Source: DATIUV01 sp049322755 (GTDB lineage Bacteria; Pseudomonadota; Gammaproteobacteria; Burkholderiales; UBA6910). Taken from it: a stretch of DNA of 46,307 nt. Positions 7,278 through 15,723 of this stretch are shown one piece after another. The notes under the pieces were generated by a model. That model was given only the letters and a program-made list of their open reading frames with translations, was not told where the DNA came from and did no database searches. Within the stretch, counting starts at the first letter, position 1. The number at the start of each line of letters is the position of its first letter. Both the position numbers and the translations under genes were made by a program. The stretch is from assembly GCA_049322755.1 (NCBI GenBank), contig JBMOQX010000055.1, forward strand, positions 1 through 46,307. Reading direction: 5' to 3'.

Positions 7278-7445
7278 ATGATCGGAGAGCTTTGGGACGG
7301 CCCCCAACACGAGCGTCCGGACGACGAGCTGGACGAGGAAGCCGAGGCTTTCGACGAGGAGCCCGAGCCCGACGACGAGCTCGAGACCTGGAAGATGATC
7401 CGTCGTTACGCGCCTGGCGACGGCGAGCTGGGCGGGGCGTTCTAG
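7278..7445 (+). CDS. Acidic 55-aa protein, unknown function
   Basis: ATG 7278 is preceded by AAGGAG (7266-7271) at ideal spacing. The product is strongly acidic: about 40 percent of the first 40 residues are Asp or Glu (DDELDEEAEAFDEEPEPDDE), followed by WKMIRRYAPGDGELGGAF. The period of acidic runs and the single basic patch suggest a disordered protein or a charge mimic. It follows the zinc-finger gene by 80 bases in the same orientation. Codon choice is strongly GC3-biased like the host genes, which supports real coding. No family recognised. Confidence 0.55.
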   Translation: MIGELWDGPQHERPDDELDEEAEAFDEEPEPDDELETWKMIRRYAPGDGELGGAF

Positions 7446-7606
7446 CCGTCTCCGGCGGAACCGGCGCCGGCTACCTGGCCGCGCTCTTCACGTTGCCCAG
7501 CGTGGTCTCGCTTCCGTCAATGGAATGTGGAGGAGCGGCACTTTGCGCAGAGGCCGACCCCAGCATTTGAGCGCCCTGCATCGCCCGAGCCGCCCGCGGC
7601 GGGTGA

Positions 7607-8794
7607 TCAAAACGTGAGCTGGGCCGACCCGCTCACGACGTTTGCGTCGTAATCGAGGATCTGAAAATCGGTGCGACGGCGGTCGCGCCGGTAGGACACG
7701 GAGAACTGCAAGTTGTCGACGGGCGCGTAGTTCGCGCTCAGCTCCAGCACGCGGTAGCGCTCGTCGATCGGCGACAGGTCCCGGTCCCGCTCCCGGTACT
7801 CCGCGAACGCGCTGAGCGAAATCTTCGGCGTCATGTTCCAGCGTGGCTCCACCGAGACGCCCTGCACCAGCGCGCCGTTGCCGAGCGCGTCTTCCAGGTA
7901 CTCGAACTGGCGGCGCGCGACGAACGAGATGGAGGTCTTGCCGGTGGGGACCCAGTCCCACACCATGCGGCCGGTGACGCCGCCGAAGTCGTTGCCCGGA
8001 AACTCGCGCTCGGTGTAGCCGACGCGGCCGGCAAGCCGCGACGCGCCGGTCGCTCTCCAGTCGACCCGCAGATCGAAATCCGTCTGGTCGAAGCTGGACG
8101 GGCCGATCCCGGGAATATCCGGGCGATCGGGGTATTCCACGTCGGTAAAGCGCACGAAGAAGCCGAAGCTGTTGAGTTGCGGCGAGATGCGCTCGACACC
8201 CAAGTCGTAGATGGTGTCCTCGCGGTTGGATCTGACGAAGGCGCTGTTGCCCAGCGTGTGGTACTCCAGCGCCCCTTTCACCCGCAGGTTGGCCGAAAGC
8301 TCGTACTGGGGCCGGAAGTAGTGGCGCTCCTGGGTGCGGATGTTCTTCTGCGGCTGCAGCTGATCCGCGAAATTCGACAGCGCCCGGTCGCGGTCGTAGC
8401 CGAGTCGCCCGCTCCAGAGATTGCCCACCTGCCATGCCCAGTAGGTGTCGATGGCGGGCGCGCCGAAGTCCAGCTGATTGAAGTGATTGTAGTCGTTCTG
8501 GTAGTACGCGAGGTTGGCGTAGATACGCTGGCGGCTGACGGGCTTGTCGACGATGATCCCGGCGCCATAGCGCAGGATCTGGTCGCCGCGGCGCACGGTG
8601 CCGTCGTCGGCCGGCGCGCTGGCGCCGTCGGGCAGGCGCAGCAGGTTGTCGTCGTAGGTGTAGCCGAGAAACGCGTACGGGGTGAACTCGTCGCCGGGTT
8701 TCGCCGCGGCGATTGATGCGACGAGCAGGAGCGCTGCAGCCGAGGGAACGAATGGCGGCCGGCCCGGCCCGCCGGTAAGAATCTCAAATTTCAA
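7607..8794 (-). CDS. epsL: Outer-membrane beta-barrel of EPS biosynthesis, EpsL-like, 395 aa
   Basis: The N-terminus has a signal-peptide-like stretch (AAALLLVASIAAAKPGDE). The mature part is rich in alternating aromatic and polar residues and ends in SGSAQLTF, a C-terminal Phe beta-barrel signature. It begins with TPYAFLGYTYDDNLLRL, the hallmark opening of the EpsL family found in exosortase-associated exopolysaccharide operons. Predicted role: an outer-membrane porin-like component of exopolysaccharide secretion. It is divergent from manC across a 349-base intergenic region with palindromes, and shares the locus with epsE, ugd, galE and rmlD. The ATG at 8794 is used; an alternative start slightly downstream is possible because the first 14 residues are unusually polar for a signal peptide. 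Confidence 0.82.
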   Translation of the reverse strand: MKFEILTGGPGRPPFVPSAAALLLVASIAAAKPGDEFTPYAFLGYTYDDNLLRLPDGASAPADDGTVRRGDQILRYGAGIIVDKPVSRQRIYANLAYYQNDYNHFNQLDFGAPAIDTYWAWQVGNLWSGRLGYDRDRALSNFADQLQPQKNIRTQERHYFRPQYELSANLRVKGALEYHTLGNSAFVRSNREDTIYDLGVERISPQLNSFGFFVRFTDVEYPDRPDIPGIGPSSFDQTDFDLRVDWRATGASRLAGRVGYTEREFPGNDFGGVTGRMVWDWVPTGKTSISFVARRQFEYLEDALGNGALVQGVSVEPRWNMTPKISLSAFAEYRERDRDLSPIDERYRVLELSANYAPVDNLQFSVSYRRDRRRTDFQILDYDANVVSGSAQLTF

Positions 8795-9143
8795 CTGAAG
8801 CCCTGGTCAGTCGGAGCGTCTTGGACGAAGCCCCCATCATTCGCGTTCGCGTGCAGCGAAGCTTCGGGATAGTTTATCCCAACCTTTTGAACTTTCATGC
8901 GCTGGATTGTCAACGGGGAATCGCGCTGCAACCACTCTGTTCCGTTATTAACGGGGGCTGTCGGGTGAGCAGGCTGCGCCGCGAAGCGCAACCCCGGGGG
9001 AAAATGACAGCGCATATCTTGTATCATCCTAAGGAATAGCGCAGATAGCCATCGCGGTCGACTCGGCCCCTGAGCCGCGCCCCTGTCAATGGCAAACAAG
9101 GCGTTCAAGGCTTACGGAGATTCCTGCGCCCGGAGATCCCAGT
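8795..9143. promoter_or_regulatory. Divergent epsL-manC intergenic region with palindromes
   Basis: This 349-base gap holds no convincing ORF. It contains CGAAGCTTCG (8857-8866, perfect palindrome) directly abutting GGGATA-gtt-TATCCC (8866-8880), and CGTTA-t-TAACG (8943-8953). Such dyads between divergent exopolysaccharide genes are candidate operators. I found no well-spaced -35/-10 pair and no sigma-54 GG/GC element, so promoters are not assigned. The manC ribosome-binding site is GGAG at 9132-9135. Confidence 0.5.
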
Positions 9144-10577
9144 ATGATCCACCTTTACCCCGTTGTTCTTTCCGGCGGCGCCGGCACCCGCCTGTGGCCG
9201 TTGTCACGGGAAGCGCTTCCCAAGCAGTTTCTTCATCTGACCTCCGAGCGCAGCCTGCTGCAGGATACGCTGCTGCGGTTGCAGGGGCTCGATGGGCTGC
9301 GTGCACCGGTAGTCGTGGCCAACAACGAGCACCGCTTCATGGCCGCGGAGCATCTTCGGGGCATCGGCGTGACGCCCGCTGCGCTGTTGCTGGAGCCGTG
9401 TGCGCGCAATACGGCGGCGGCGATCGCCGCCGCCGCGCTGTGGCTGCAGGCGCAGGATCCCGAGGCGGCCATGCTGGTTTTGCCGGCGGACCACCACATT
9501 CCCGACGCCGCGGCCCTGCGCGCGGCAGTCACGTCAGCCCTGCCGGCGGCGGAGGCCGGAATGCTGGTCACGTTCGGCGTCGTGCCGCGCTGGGCCGAGA
9601 CCGGCTATGGCTACATCGAGCGCGGCACTCCGCTGGCGGAAGCGCGGGGCGTGTTCCGGGTTGCCCGCTTCCTTGAAAAGCCGAACGAGGAGACTGCAAG
9701 GCGATTCGCTGCCTCAGGCGATCACTTCTGGAACAGCGGCATGTTCCTGTTCCAGGCCAAGAGCTTTCTCGCCGAGCTGGAACGCCTGCAACCGGCGGTC
9801 GTGACGGCCACCGAGGCCGCGCTGGCCGGCGCCAAGCGGGATTTGGACTTTCTGCGCCTGGACGCGGCCGCGTTCGCTCAAAACCCATCGATCTCGGTGG
9901 ACTACGCGGTAATGGAACACACCGACGCGGCGGCGGTGCTGCCCGTCGCTTTCGCGTGGACGGACTTGGGGTCGTGGAAGGCGTTGTGGGAGGTCGGCGA
10001 GAAGGATGCCAGCGGCAACGTTGCTCGCGGCGACGTCAAGGTGGACGGTGCTCGCGATTGTTACATTTTCTCCGAGCGCCGGCTGGTGGCCGCCCTCGGC
10101 GTGAAGGATCTGGTGATCGTGGAAACCGCCGACGCCGTATTGGTGGCCCATCGCGAGGAAGCCCAGCGTGTCCGGCAGCTGGTCGAGGACCTCCGCAACG
10201 GCCATCGCAACGAGCACCTGATCCATACGCGGGTTTACCGGCCTTGGGGTTCGTATGAAGGTATCGACAACGGCCAGCGGTTCCAGGTGAAACGCATCAC
10301 CGTGAATCCGGGTCAAAAGTTGTCGCTCCAGATGCATCATCACCGCGCCGAGCATTGGGTGGTGGTGGTGGGCACTGCCAAGGTGATTCGCGGAGATGAG
10401 ACCATCATGCTCTCCGAGAATCAGTCTACCTACATTCCGCTGGGAACCCCGCATCGGTTGGAAAACCCCGGCAAGATTCCCCTGCAGATCGTCGAGGTGC
10501 AGTCTGGCGCTTACCTGGGAGAGGACGACATCGTGCGCTTCGAAGACGCCTACGCCCGCGCCGACAAGCCGGGTTGA
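9144..10577 (+). CDS. manC: Mannose-1-phosphate guanylyltransferase / mannose-6-phosphate isomerase
   Basis: A bifunctional type II enzyme: the N-terminal nucleotidyltransferase domain converts mannose-1-phosphate and GTP to GDP-mannose, and the C-terminal cupin interconverts fructose-6- and mannose-6-phosphate. Visible motifs are the pyrophosphorylase signature SGGAGTRLWPLSRE (residues 10-23), the sugar-binding FLEKP, WNSGMFLF, and the cupin run RPWGSYEGIDNGQRFQVKRI then QMHHHRAEHW near residue 395. The length of 477 aa is normal. GGAG at 9132-9135 supports the ATG at 9144. It supplies GDP-mannose (and through it possibly GDP-fucose or alginate-type sugars) for the exopolysaccharide locus. 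A transglutaminase-like gene follows after 34 bases, probably in the same transcript. Confidence 0.93.
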   Translation: MIHLYPVVLSGGAGTRLWPLSREALPKQFLHLTSERSLLQDTLLRLQGLDGLRAPVVVANNEHRFMAAEHLRGIGVTPAALLLEPCARNTAAAIAAAALWLQAQDPEAAMLVLPADHHIPDAAALRAAVTSALPAAEAGMLVTFGVVPRWAETGYGYIERGTPLAEARGVFRVARFLEKPNEETARRFAASGDHFWNSGMFLFQAKSFLAELERLQPAVVTATEAALAGAKRDLDFLRLDAAAFAQNPSISVDYAVMEHTDAAAVLPVAFAWTDLGSWKALWEVGEKDASGNVARGDVKVDGARDCYIFSERRLVAALGVKDLVIVETADAVLVAHREEAQRVRQLVEDLRNGHRNEHLIHTRVYRPWGSYEGIDNGQRFQVKRITVNPGQKLSLQMHHHRAEHWVVVVGTAKVIRGDETIMLSENQSTYIPLGTPHRLENPGKIPLQIVEVQSGAYLGEDDIVRFEDAYARADKPG

Positions 10578-10611
10578 TCCGCACCCAACCGACCTTTGGG
10601 GAAGCGGACGA

Positions 10612-11436
10612 ATGCGTTTTGAGATTCAGCATGTCACCGAGTACACGTATGCGCGCAACGTGGTGCTTGCGCCGCACACGTTCCGGCTGCGACCGCGCGT
10701 GGACGGGTCTCAGATGATCCGCCGGTTCGAATTGAAGATCGTTCCGGAACCGGCGGGCGCCTCCGAGTTTCTTGACGTTGAAGGCAACGTGGCAACGCGG
10801 GCCTGGTTCATTGATGGCGGCAGGACGTTCCGGGTTGCCGCGTTCATGGAGGTGGAAACGCTGCGGACCAATCCGTTCGACTACCTCCCTGCCTTCGACG
10901 GCTGGGAGATGTACCCGCCCGCGCTCAAGCACCGGCTGGGCCCTTATCTGGAGGCAGCCGGGAGCGCCGGCGTCGCCGAGCTGACGCGCTCGCTCCGTGA
11001 ACGCGCCGACGATCCGCTGGCGTTCCTCAACGCGTTGAACCTCCACATTCATGGGAATTTCGAACGCGAAATCCGGGAGCTCGGCGCGCCGCAGACCGCC
11101 GACGAGACGCTGGCCCGGGGCAAGGGCGCGTGCCGCGACCTCGCGGTGCTTTTCATCGACGCGTGCCGGCTGCAGGGCCTCGCCGCGCGCTTCGTCAGCG
11201 GCTATCAGCGCGGCGATGAGGAGCGCGAGCGCCGCTACATGCATGCCTGGCCGGAGGTCTATCTGCCCGGCGGCGGCTGGCGCGGCTTCGACCCGAGCCA
11301 CGGACTGGCAGTGGCGGACGGCCATGTCGCCGTCGCCGGCGGCGCCGCGTACGAGCACGCGGCCCCCATCGACGGCGCCTATTTCGGCGACGCCGCCTCG
11401 ACGCTGCAGACGCAGCTGCAGATCAGCGTCCGGTGA
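10612..11436 (+). CDS. Transglutaminase-like cysteine protease family protein, 274 aa
   Basis: The start is taken at ATG 10612 (MRFEIQHVTEYTYARNVVLA), which begins exactly at the bacterial transglutaminase-like N-terminal beta domain; the frame upstream overlaps manC and is not used. The core domain has the triad: Cys in GKGACRDLAVLF, His in YMHAWPEVYLPG and Asp in GFDPSHGL. There is no signal peptide, so it is cytoplasmic unless exported another way. The family includes peptide hydrolases and cross-linking enzymes, and the substrate cannot be predicted. It is likely co-transcribed with manC. A direct role in polysaccharide synthesis is not indicated by the fold. Confidence 0.85.
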   Translation: MRFEIQHVTEYTYARNVVLAPHTFRLRPRVDGSQMIRRFELKIVPEPAGASEFLDVEGNVATRAWFIDGGRTFRVAAFMEVETLRTNPFDYLPAFDGWEMYPPALKHRLGPYLEAAGSAGVAELTRSLRERADDPLAFLNALNLHIHGNFEREIRELGAPQTADETLARGKGACRDLAVLFIDACRLQGLAARFVSGYQRGDEERERRYMHAWPEVYLPGGGWRGFDPSHGLAVADGHVAVAGGAAYEHAAPIDGAYFGDAASTLQTQLQISVR

Positions 11437-11604
11437 AATCCTCCGCGCCGGGACCTGGGTCGGAGGGGCGTGCCCCACGCGGCGATGCAGGACCTTGCAC
11501 CGGTTTGCTGTTCCGCGCGGGGGTCCCGTAACAACGGCAACAGCGCCGCAATTGCCGCGCCCGTTGCCTTCAGGCGCGGACCTAGGGCCGGCCGGTGGAG
11601 CCTT

Positions 11605-12981
11605 TCAGATCGTCGCCGTGACGAGGTGGCTGCGTGCCGGTTCCGGCCTTGCCCTCACCGCCGGCCGCCCCACCGGGTAATACTCCAGCCCGTAGCGCTG
11701 CAGCACCTCGGGCTCGTAGAGGTTGCGCCCGTCGAACACCACCTGCCTCTTGAGCGTGTCGCGGATGCGCTCGAAATCCGGGCTGCGGAACTCCTTCCAC
11801 TCGGTGACGATTACCAGCGCGTCGGCGCCGTCCAGCGCCGCCATCGCGGTGGCCGAGTAGTCGATGCCAGTCTCGTCGCCGAACACCCGCTTCGCCTCGT
11901 CCACCGCCGCCGGATCGTAGGCGCACACGGTCGCGCCCTGGCCCAGCAGACCCTTGATGATCGAGCGGCTGGGCGCCTCGCGCATGTCGTCGGTGTTGGG
12001 CTTGAACGACAGGCCCCACACCGCGAAGCGCATGCCCGCGAGGTTCTCGCCGAAGCGGGTGGTGATCTTGTCGAGCAGCTTCACCTTCTGCAGCTCGTTG
12101 ACGTGCTCCACCGCGTTGAGGATCGTCAGCCCCAGCCCCTGCTCCCGCGCGGTGCGCACCAGCGCCTTGATGTCCTTGGGAAAGCACGAGCCCCCGTAGC
12201 CGCACCCAGCATAAAGGAAGTCGAAGCCGATGCGCCGGTCCGAGCCGATGCCCTTCCTCACGTCCTCGATGTCGGCGCCCAGCTTCTCGGCCAGGTTGGC
12301 CAGCTCGTTCATGAACGAGATGCGCGTGGCCAGCATGGCGTTGGCCGCGTACTTGGCGAGCTCCGCGGAGCGCACGTCCATCACCAGGATGCGGTCGCGG
12401 TTGCGCAGGATGGGGTTGTAGATCTCGCGCAGCAGCTGCTCGGCGTGCGTGTCATCGACCCCCACCACCACCCGGTCGGGGCGCATGAAGTCCTCCACCG
12501 CCGCGCCCTCCTTGAGGAACTCGGGATTGGAGGCCACGCCGTAGTCGATCTTCACGCTGCGCCGGGCCAGCTCCTCGCCGATCACGCGCTTGACCTTCGC
12601 CGCGGTGCCCACGGGCACCGTGGACTTGTCGATCACCAGGCGATAGTCGGTCATGTAGCGGCCGATGTTGCGCGCGGCCTCCAGGACGTAGCGCAGGTCC
12701 GCCGAGCCGTCCTCGTCGGGCGGCGTGGCCACGGCGATGAACTGGGCCACGCCATGGCGGGTAGCCTCCTCGGGGTCGGTGGTGAAGCGCAGGCGCCCGG
12801 CGGCGGCGTTGCGCCGGACGATGCCCTCCAGCCCCGGCTCGTAGATGGGAATCTCCCCCTGCTTCAGCCGCTCGACCTTGTCCGCATCGATGTCCAGGCA
12901 CACCACGTCGTTGCCGTGGTCCGCTAGGCACGCCCCGGCCACCAGGCCGACGTAGCCGGTGCCGATGACGGAAATGCGCAT
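11605..12981 (-). CDS. ugd: UDP-glucose 6-dehydrogenase
   Basis: Oxidises UDP-glucose twice with NAD+ to UDP-glucuronate. The N-terminal Rossmann motif is VIGTGYVGLVAGACLADHG (residues 5-23). KSTVPVGT and NPEFLKEGAAVEDFMRPDR mark the sugar-nucleotide site, and the catalytic cysteine is in CGYGGSCFPKD. The C-terminal domain has GLSFKPNTDDMREAPS. The length of 458 aa is standard. GGGGAGG just before the ATG fixes the start. It provides glucuronic acid for the exopolysaccharide. The C-terminal tail after YYPVGRP (about 20 residues) is poorly conserved in type. It converges with the transglutaminase gene. Confidence 0.95.
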   Translation of the reverse strand: MRISVIGTGYVGLVAGACLADHGNDVVCLDIDADKVERLKQGEIPIYEPGLEGIVRRNAAAGRLRFTTDPEEATRHGVAQFIAVATPPDEDGSADLRYVLEAARNIGRYMTDYRLVIDKSTVPVGTAAKVKRVIGEELARRSVKIDYGVASNPEFLKEGAAVEDFMRPDRVVVGVDDTHAEQLLREIYNPILRNRDRILVMDVRSAELAKYAANAMLATRISFMNELANLAEKLGADIEDVRKGIGSDRRIGFDFLYAGCGYGGSCFPKDIKALVRTAREQGLGLTILNAVEHVNELQKVKLLDKITTRFGENLAGMRFAVWGLSFKPNTDDMREAPSRSIIKGLLGQGATVCAYDPAAVDEAKRVFGDETGIDYSATAMAALDGADALVIVTEWKEFRSPDFERIRDTLKRQVVFDGRNLYEPEVLQRYGLEYYPVGRPAVRARPEPARSHLVTATI

Positions 12982-13068
12982 CGCGCCTCCCCTGCCAAGG
13001 TTTGGCGCGGAGACTACGCCGCTAGATTGACTGTCCGGTGTCGGAAAGTTTAAGAGATTGCGACAGCC

Positions 13069-13140
13069 TCAACCGCCCGCCGGCTTCCGTTCCCGCGCCC
13101 AGGCGTGGCGGATGCCGGTGCTCTTCCGGCGCAGGGGCCG
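13069..13140 (-). pseudogene. Fossil 3' end of a galE-like gene
   Basis: On the minus strand this stretch reads STGIRHAWARERKPAGG and a stop (13069-13071). The intact galE 750 bases away ends IIRHAWAWERKQVGMS. The core bases 13090-13119 match 13847-13876 in the same orientation at about 25 of 30 positions by eye. No longer galE similarity is visible. It could be the scar of a duplication or insertion that brought in brnTA. Confidence 0.5.
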
Positions 13141-13186
13141 CCCTGACACCCCGGAACGGACCCGCCAGTCGCCTTTGACGTGTGCA

Positions 13187-13209
13187 TATAATGTATGTAT
13201 CATTGATTA
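13187..13209 (+). promoter_or_regulatory. Probable brnTA promoter -10 and operator region
   Basis: TATAAT (13187-13192) lies 17 bases before the GTG start of brnT, in an AT-rich island inside high-GC DNA. It overlaps the imperfect dyad AATG-TATGTAT-CATT (13190-13204). BrnA antitoxins are known to repress their own promoter, so this dyad is a candidate BrnA site. A TTGACG at 13175 is only six bases from the -10 and cannot be its -35 partner. Confidence 0.45.
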
Positions 13210-13476
13210 GTGCAGTTCGAGTTCGACCCGTCCAGGGCGGTCAACAACGTTCGCAAGCACGGCGTGTCGTTCGCCGACGCCGAGGGTGTCTTTTTCGATC
13301 CCCCGGCACTGCATATTCCGGATCCCGAAGCGGCCGCGGAGGAGCGGTTCGTGGCGATTGGCCTCGGTAGCGCCGGGGACCTCCTGGTCGTGGTCTACAC
13401 CCTGCACGGCGATCGGAGCCGGCCGATTTCCGCCCGTAGAGCAACCGGGCGCGAGCGAAAGAGCTATGAAGGCTGA
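13210..13476 (+). CDS. brnT: BrnT-family ribonuclease toxin, 88 aa
   Basis: A DUF497/BrnT toxin, a RelE-fold ribonuclease that blocks translation. Visible family pattern: FEFDPSRAVNNVRKHGVSF at the N-terminus (where most members have W-D-x-x-K-A-x-x-N-x-x-K-H-G-V-x-F), DPEAAAEERFVAIG in the middle, then LVVVYTLHGDRSRPISARRA and a terminal ERKSYEG. These include the basic residues used for RNA cleavage. The start is GTG 13210, which gives the expected length. The stop overlaps the antitoxin start by 11 bases, a coupling typical of the type II brnTA operon in which the toxin comes first. It is intact and presumably functional. Its place inside an exopolysaccharide locus next to a galE fossil suggests acquisition. 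Confidence 0.88.
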   Translation: MQFEFDPSRAVNNVRKHGVSFADAEGVFFDPPALHIPDPEAAAEERFVAIGLGSAGDLLVVVYTLHGDRSRPISARRATGRERKSYEG

Positions 13477-13759
13477 GTACGATTTCTCCAAAGGCAGGCG
13501 CGGCGCGGTCGCCGCCGAGAAGGGAAAAACCCGCATCACGATCTATATCGACAATACGGTCCTCGATGCTTTCCGTGCGCGGGCGGAAGCGGCCGGTGTC
13601 GGCTACCAGACCATGATGAACGAGGCGCTGAAGCAGTTTCTCGGCACGTCCGAGCCGCCGCTCACCGAAAAGCGTCTGCGCTACATTCTTCGCGAGGAAC
13701 TTGCGCCCTACACCGTCCAGCCGCCGGACAAGCCGCGCAAGAAAACCGCGGGACGTTGA
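13466..13759 (+). CDS. brnA: BrnA-family antitoxin, 97 aa
   Basis: The start at ATG 13466 overlaps the brnT stop. The protein has a ribbon-helix-helix DNA-binding region, KTRITIYIDNTVLDAFRARA and EAAGVGYQTMMNEALKQFL (about residues 21-60), as in BrnA antitoxins. The C-terminal part (EKRLRYILREELAPYT) would wrap the toxin. It neutralises BrnT by direct binding and, with it, represses the operon. Length is typical. The REP-like hairpin at 13781-13813 follows 21 bases after the stop and may end the transcript. Confidence 0.88.
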   Translation: MKAEYDFSKGRRGAVAAEKGKTRITIYIDNTVLDAFRARAEAAGVGYQTMMNEALKQFLGTSEPPLTEKRLRYILREELAPYTVQPPDKPRKKTAGR

Positions 13760-13780
13760 AACCCCTTGGGCGACCGGACC

Positions 13781-13813
13781 GTCATTCCGGCGAACGCCGG
13801 GATCCAGGAATGA
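13781..13813. repeat. Short intergenic repeat with nested hairpin
   Basis: GTCATTCCGGCGAACGCCGG then GATCCAGGAATGA folds as a nested stem: TCATTCC (13782-13788) with GGAATGA (13807-13813), and inside it CCGGCG-AA-CGCCGG (13787-13800). It closely resembles the GTCATTCC...GGAATCCAG family of intergenic repeats scattered through many proteobacterial genomes. It separates brnA from the convergent galE and could act as a terminator or transcript-end stabiliser. Confidence 0.75.
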
Positions 13814-13823
13814 TTGCCTTGCA

Positions 13824-14831
13824 TCAGCTCATGCCCACCTGCTTCCGCTCCCACGCCCACGCGTGGCGGATGATGGTTTCCAGCTCCGCGTAGGCCGGCC
13901 TCCAGCCGAGATCGCGCTTCGCGCGCGCCGAATTCGCCACCAGGCGCGCGGGGTCGCCCGGGCGCCGCGGGCCGCCGCGTACTTCAAAGTCGACGCCCGT
14001 CACGCGCCGGGCCGCATCCACCACTTGCTGCACCGAGAACCCTTCGCCATTGCCCAGGTTGTAGGCGGCACTCGCCGCGCCGTCCACCAGTCGCTGCAAC
14101 GCCAGCAGGTGCGCCTCGCACAGATCCACCACGTGGACGTAGTCGCGGATACAGGTCCCGTCCGGCGTGTCGTAGTCACGCCCGTTCACCTGAATGTAGC
14201 CGCGCCGCCCGGACGCCGCCTGCAGGATCAGCGGAATCAGGTGCGTCTCCGGCTCGTGCCGCTCGCCGATGCGCGCTCCGGGATCGGCGCCGGCGGCGTT
14301 GAAATAGCGCAGGCAGGTCGATCTCAGCCCGTACGCGCGGTCGTAGTCGCCGAGGACCTGTTCCACCATCCACTTGCTGCGCCCGTAGGGATTCACCGGG
14401 TCCTTGGGATGATCCTCGTCGATCGGCACCCGCCGCGGCTCGCCGAAGATCGCCGCCGTGGAGGAGAAGATGAATCGCTTCACTCCGTGCGCAACCATCG
14501 CATCGAGCAGGTTCAGCGTGTTGGCGACGTTGTTGCGGTAATAAAGCGCCGGCTTCTGCACCGACTCGCCCACCTGGATACTGGAGGCGAAGTGCATCAC
14601 CGCATCGATGCGCCGCGCCGAGAACAGCACTTCCAGCACCCGCGGATCTGCCAGGTCCCCTTCCACCAGATCGCCCGCGGTGACGGCGTCCCGAAAGCCG
14701 CTGGATAGATTGTCCAGGGTGACGACGTTGTACCCGCGCGCGGCGAGCAGCTGCACCATGTGGGAGCCGATATAGCCGGCCCCGCCCACCACCAGCACCG
14801 TGAGCCCCAACGCCGGCACGCGGTCAGCCAC
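13824..14831 (-). CDS. galE: UDP-glucose 4-epimerase
   Basis: Interconverts UDP-glucose and UDP-galactose with bound NAD. Motifs: VLVVGGAGYIGSHMVQLLAA at the N-terminus, SSTAAIFGEP, the catalytic YGRSK (Y-x3-K) in NPYGRSKWMVE, NPDG-equivalent RYFNAAGADPG, and GDPARLVA plus DLGWRPAY at the C-terminus. Start choice is uncertain: GTG 14831 overlaps the end of rmlD by eight bases, GTG 14819 starts just after it, and GTG 14798 would begin right at VLVVGG. None has a strong ribosome-binding site, which fits coupling to rmlD. Supplies UDP-galactose for the exopolysaccharide. The epimerase could also act on UDP-glucuronate-type substrates. Confidence 0.92.
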   Translation of the reverse strand: MADRVPALGLTVLVVGGAGYIGSHMVQLLAARGYNVVTLDNLSSGFRDAVTAGDLVEGDLADPRVLEVLFSARRIDAVMHFASSIQVGESVQKPALYYRNNVANTLNLLDAMVAHGVKRFIFSSTAAIFGEPRRVPIDEDHPKDPVNPYGRSKWMVEQVLGDYDRAYGLRSTCLRYFNAAGADPGARIGERHEPETHLIPLILQAASGRRGYIQVNGRDYDTPDGTCIRDYVHVVDLCEAHLLALQRLVDGAASAAYNLGNGEGFSVQQVVDAARRVTGVDFEVRGGPRRPGDPARLVANSARAKRDLGWRPAYAELETIIRHAWAWERKQVGMS

Positions 14832-15723
14832 CCGTGGCCGCCATGTCCTCGGCGCACAGCGCCAGCGCCTCTTCCCACGGCGGAAGCCGCACGCCGAACG
14901 TCTCATACGCCTTGTTGCAGTCGAGCACCGAGTTGACCGGTCGCCGGGCCGGCGTCGGATAGTCCGCGGTGGTGATTGGCGTTACCGGCACCTTGCGCGC
15001 GCCGGGCACGCGCTCGACGATTGCGCGCGCGAACCCGCACCAGGAAGTCTGCCCGGCGCAGGTCAGGTGATAGACACCGGAGCGCTCCCGGATCCATCCA
15101 GCGTCACCGTTGCGCAGAATCCCGCTCTGGGCCACCACCGCAGCGGTGGCCTCCGCCAGCATTCGCGCCCAGGTGGGCGTGCCGACTTGATCGTCCACTA
15201 CCCGCAGTTCATCGCGTTCCTTGGAGAGTCGCCGCATGGTCAAAAGGAAGTTCTTGCCGCGCCCGGCGTAAATCCACTCCGTTCGGAAAATCAGGTGCGC
15301 CGCCCCCGATGCCGCCACGAATCGCTCCCCCTCCAGCTTGGAGCGTCCGTAGGCGCCGAGCGGATTGGTCTGGTCGACTTCTGTGTACGCGCCCGCCTTG
15401 GTGCCGTCAAAGACGTAATCGGTGGAGTAATGAATCAGCGCTGCGCCAACGCGCTTGCACTCCTCTGCCAGAACGCCGGGAGCGATCGCGTTGACCGCCC
15501 GCGCCGTCTCCTGCGCCGTCTCGGCGGCATCGACGGCGGTGTATGCGGCCGGATTGACCACCAGCGCGGGCTTCCATTCCGTCATCAGGTCGCGGATGGA
15601 TTCCGGTTTCAAAAAATCCATCTGTTCCCGCTCGAAAGCAAGCACTTCGCCACCCGCCGCGAGGGCGCGGCGCAATTCCCACCCCAACTGTCCGGTAGCC
15701 CCGGTAATCAAGACCGGTTTCAT
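14824..15723 (-). CDS. rmlD: dTDP-4-dehydrorhamnose reductase
   Basis: Catalyses the last step of dTDP-L-rhamnose synthesis using NAD(P)H. Start at ATG 15723 (MKPVLITGATGQLGWELRRA) with GGGAG nine bases upstream. Motifs: the TGATGQLG nucleotide site, NPAAYTAVDAAET, STDYVFDG, and the catalytic YGRSK in NPLGAYGRSKLEGE. The 299-aa length is standard. rmlA, rmlB and rmlC are not in the window, so the first steps must be encoded elsewhere. The gene overlaps galE at its 3' end, forming a two-gene unit, and implies rhamnose as a component of the polymer. Confidence 0.92.
   Translation of the reverse strand: MKPVLITGATGQLGWELRRALAAGGEVLAFEREQMDFLKPESIRDLMTEWKPALVVNPAAYTAVDAAETAQETARAVNAIAPGVLAEECKRVGAALIHYSTDYVFDGTKAGAYTEVDQTNPLGAYGRSKLEGERFVAASGAAHLIFRTEWIYAGRGKNFLLTMRRLSKERDELRVVDDQVGTPTWARMLAEATAAVVAQSGILRNGDAGWIRERSGVYHLTCAGQTSWCGFARAIVERVPGARKVPVTPITTADYPTPARRPVNSVLDCNKAYETFGVRLPPWEEALALCAEDMAATGG

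Noticed and set aside
13175..13192. TTGACG plus TATAAT as a brnTA promoter pair
   Set aside because: The two hexamers are six bases apart, far below the 16-18 bases needed, so only the TATAAT is kept as a -10 candidate.
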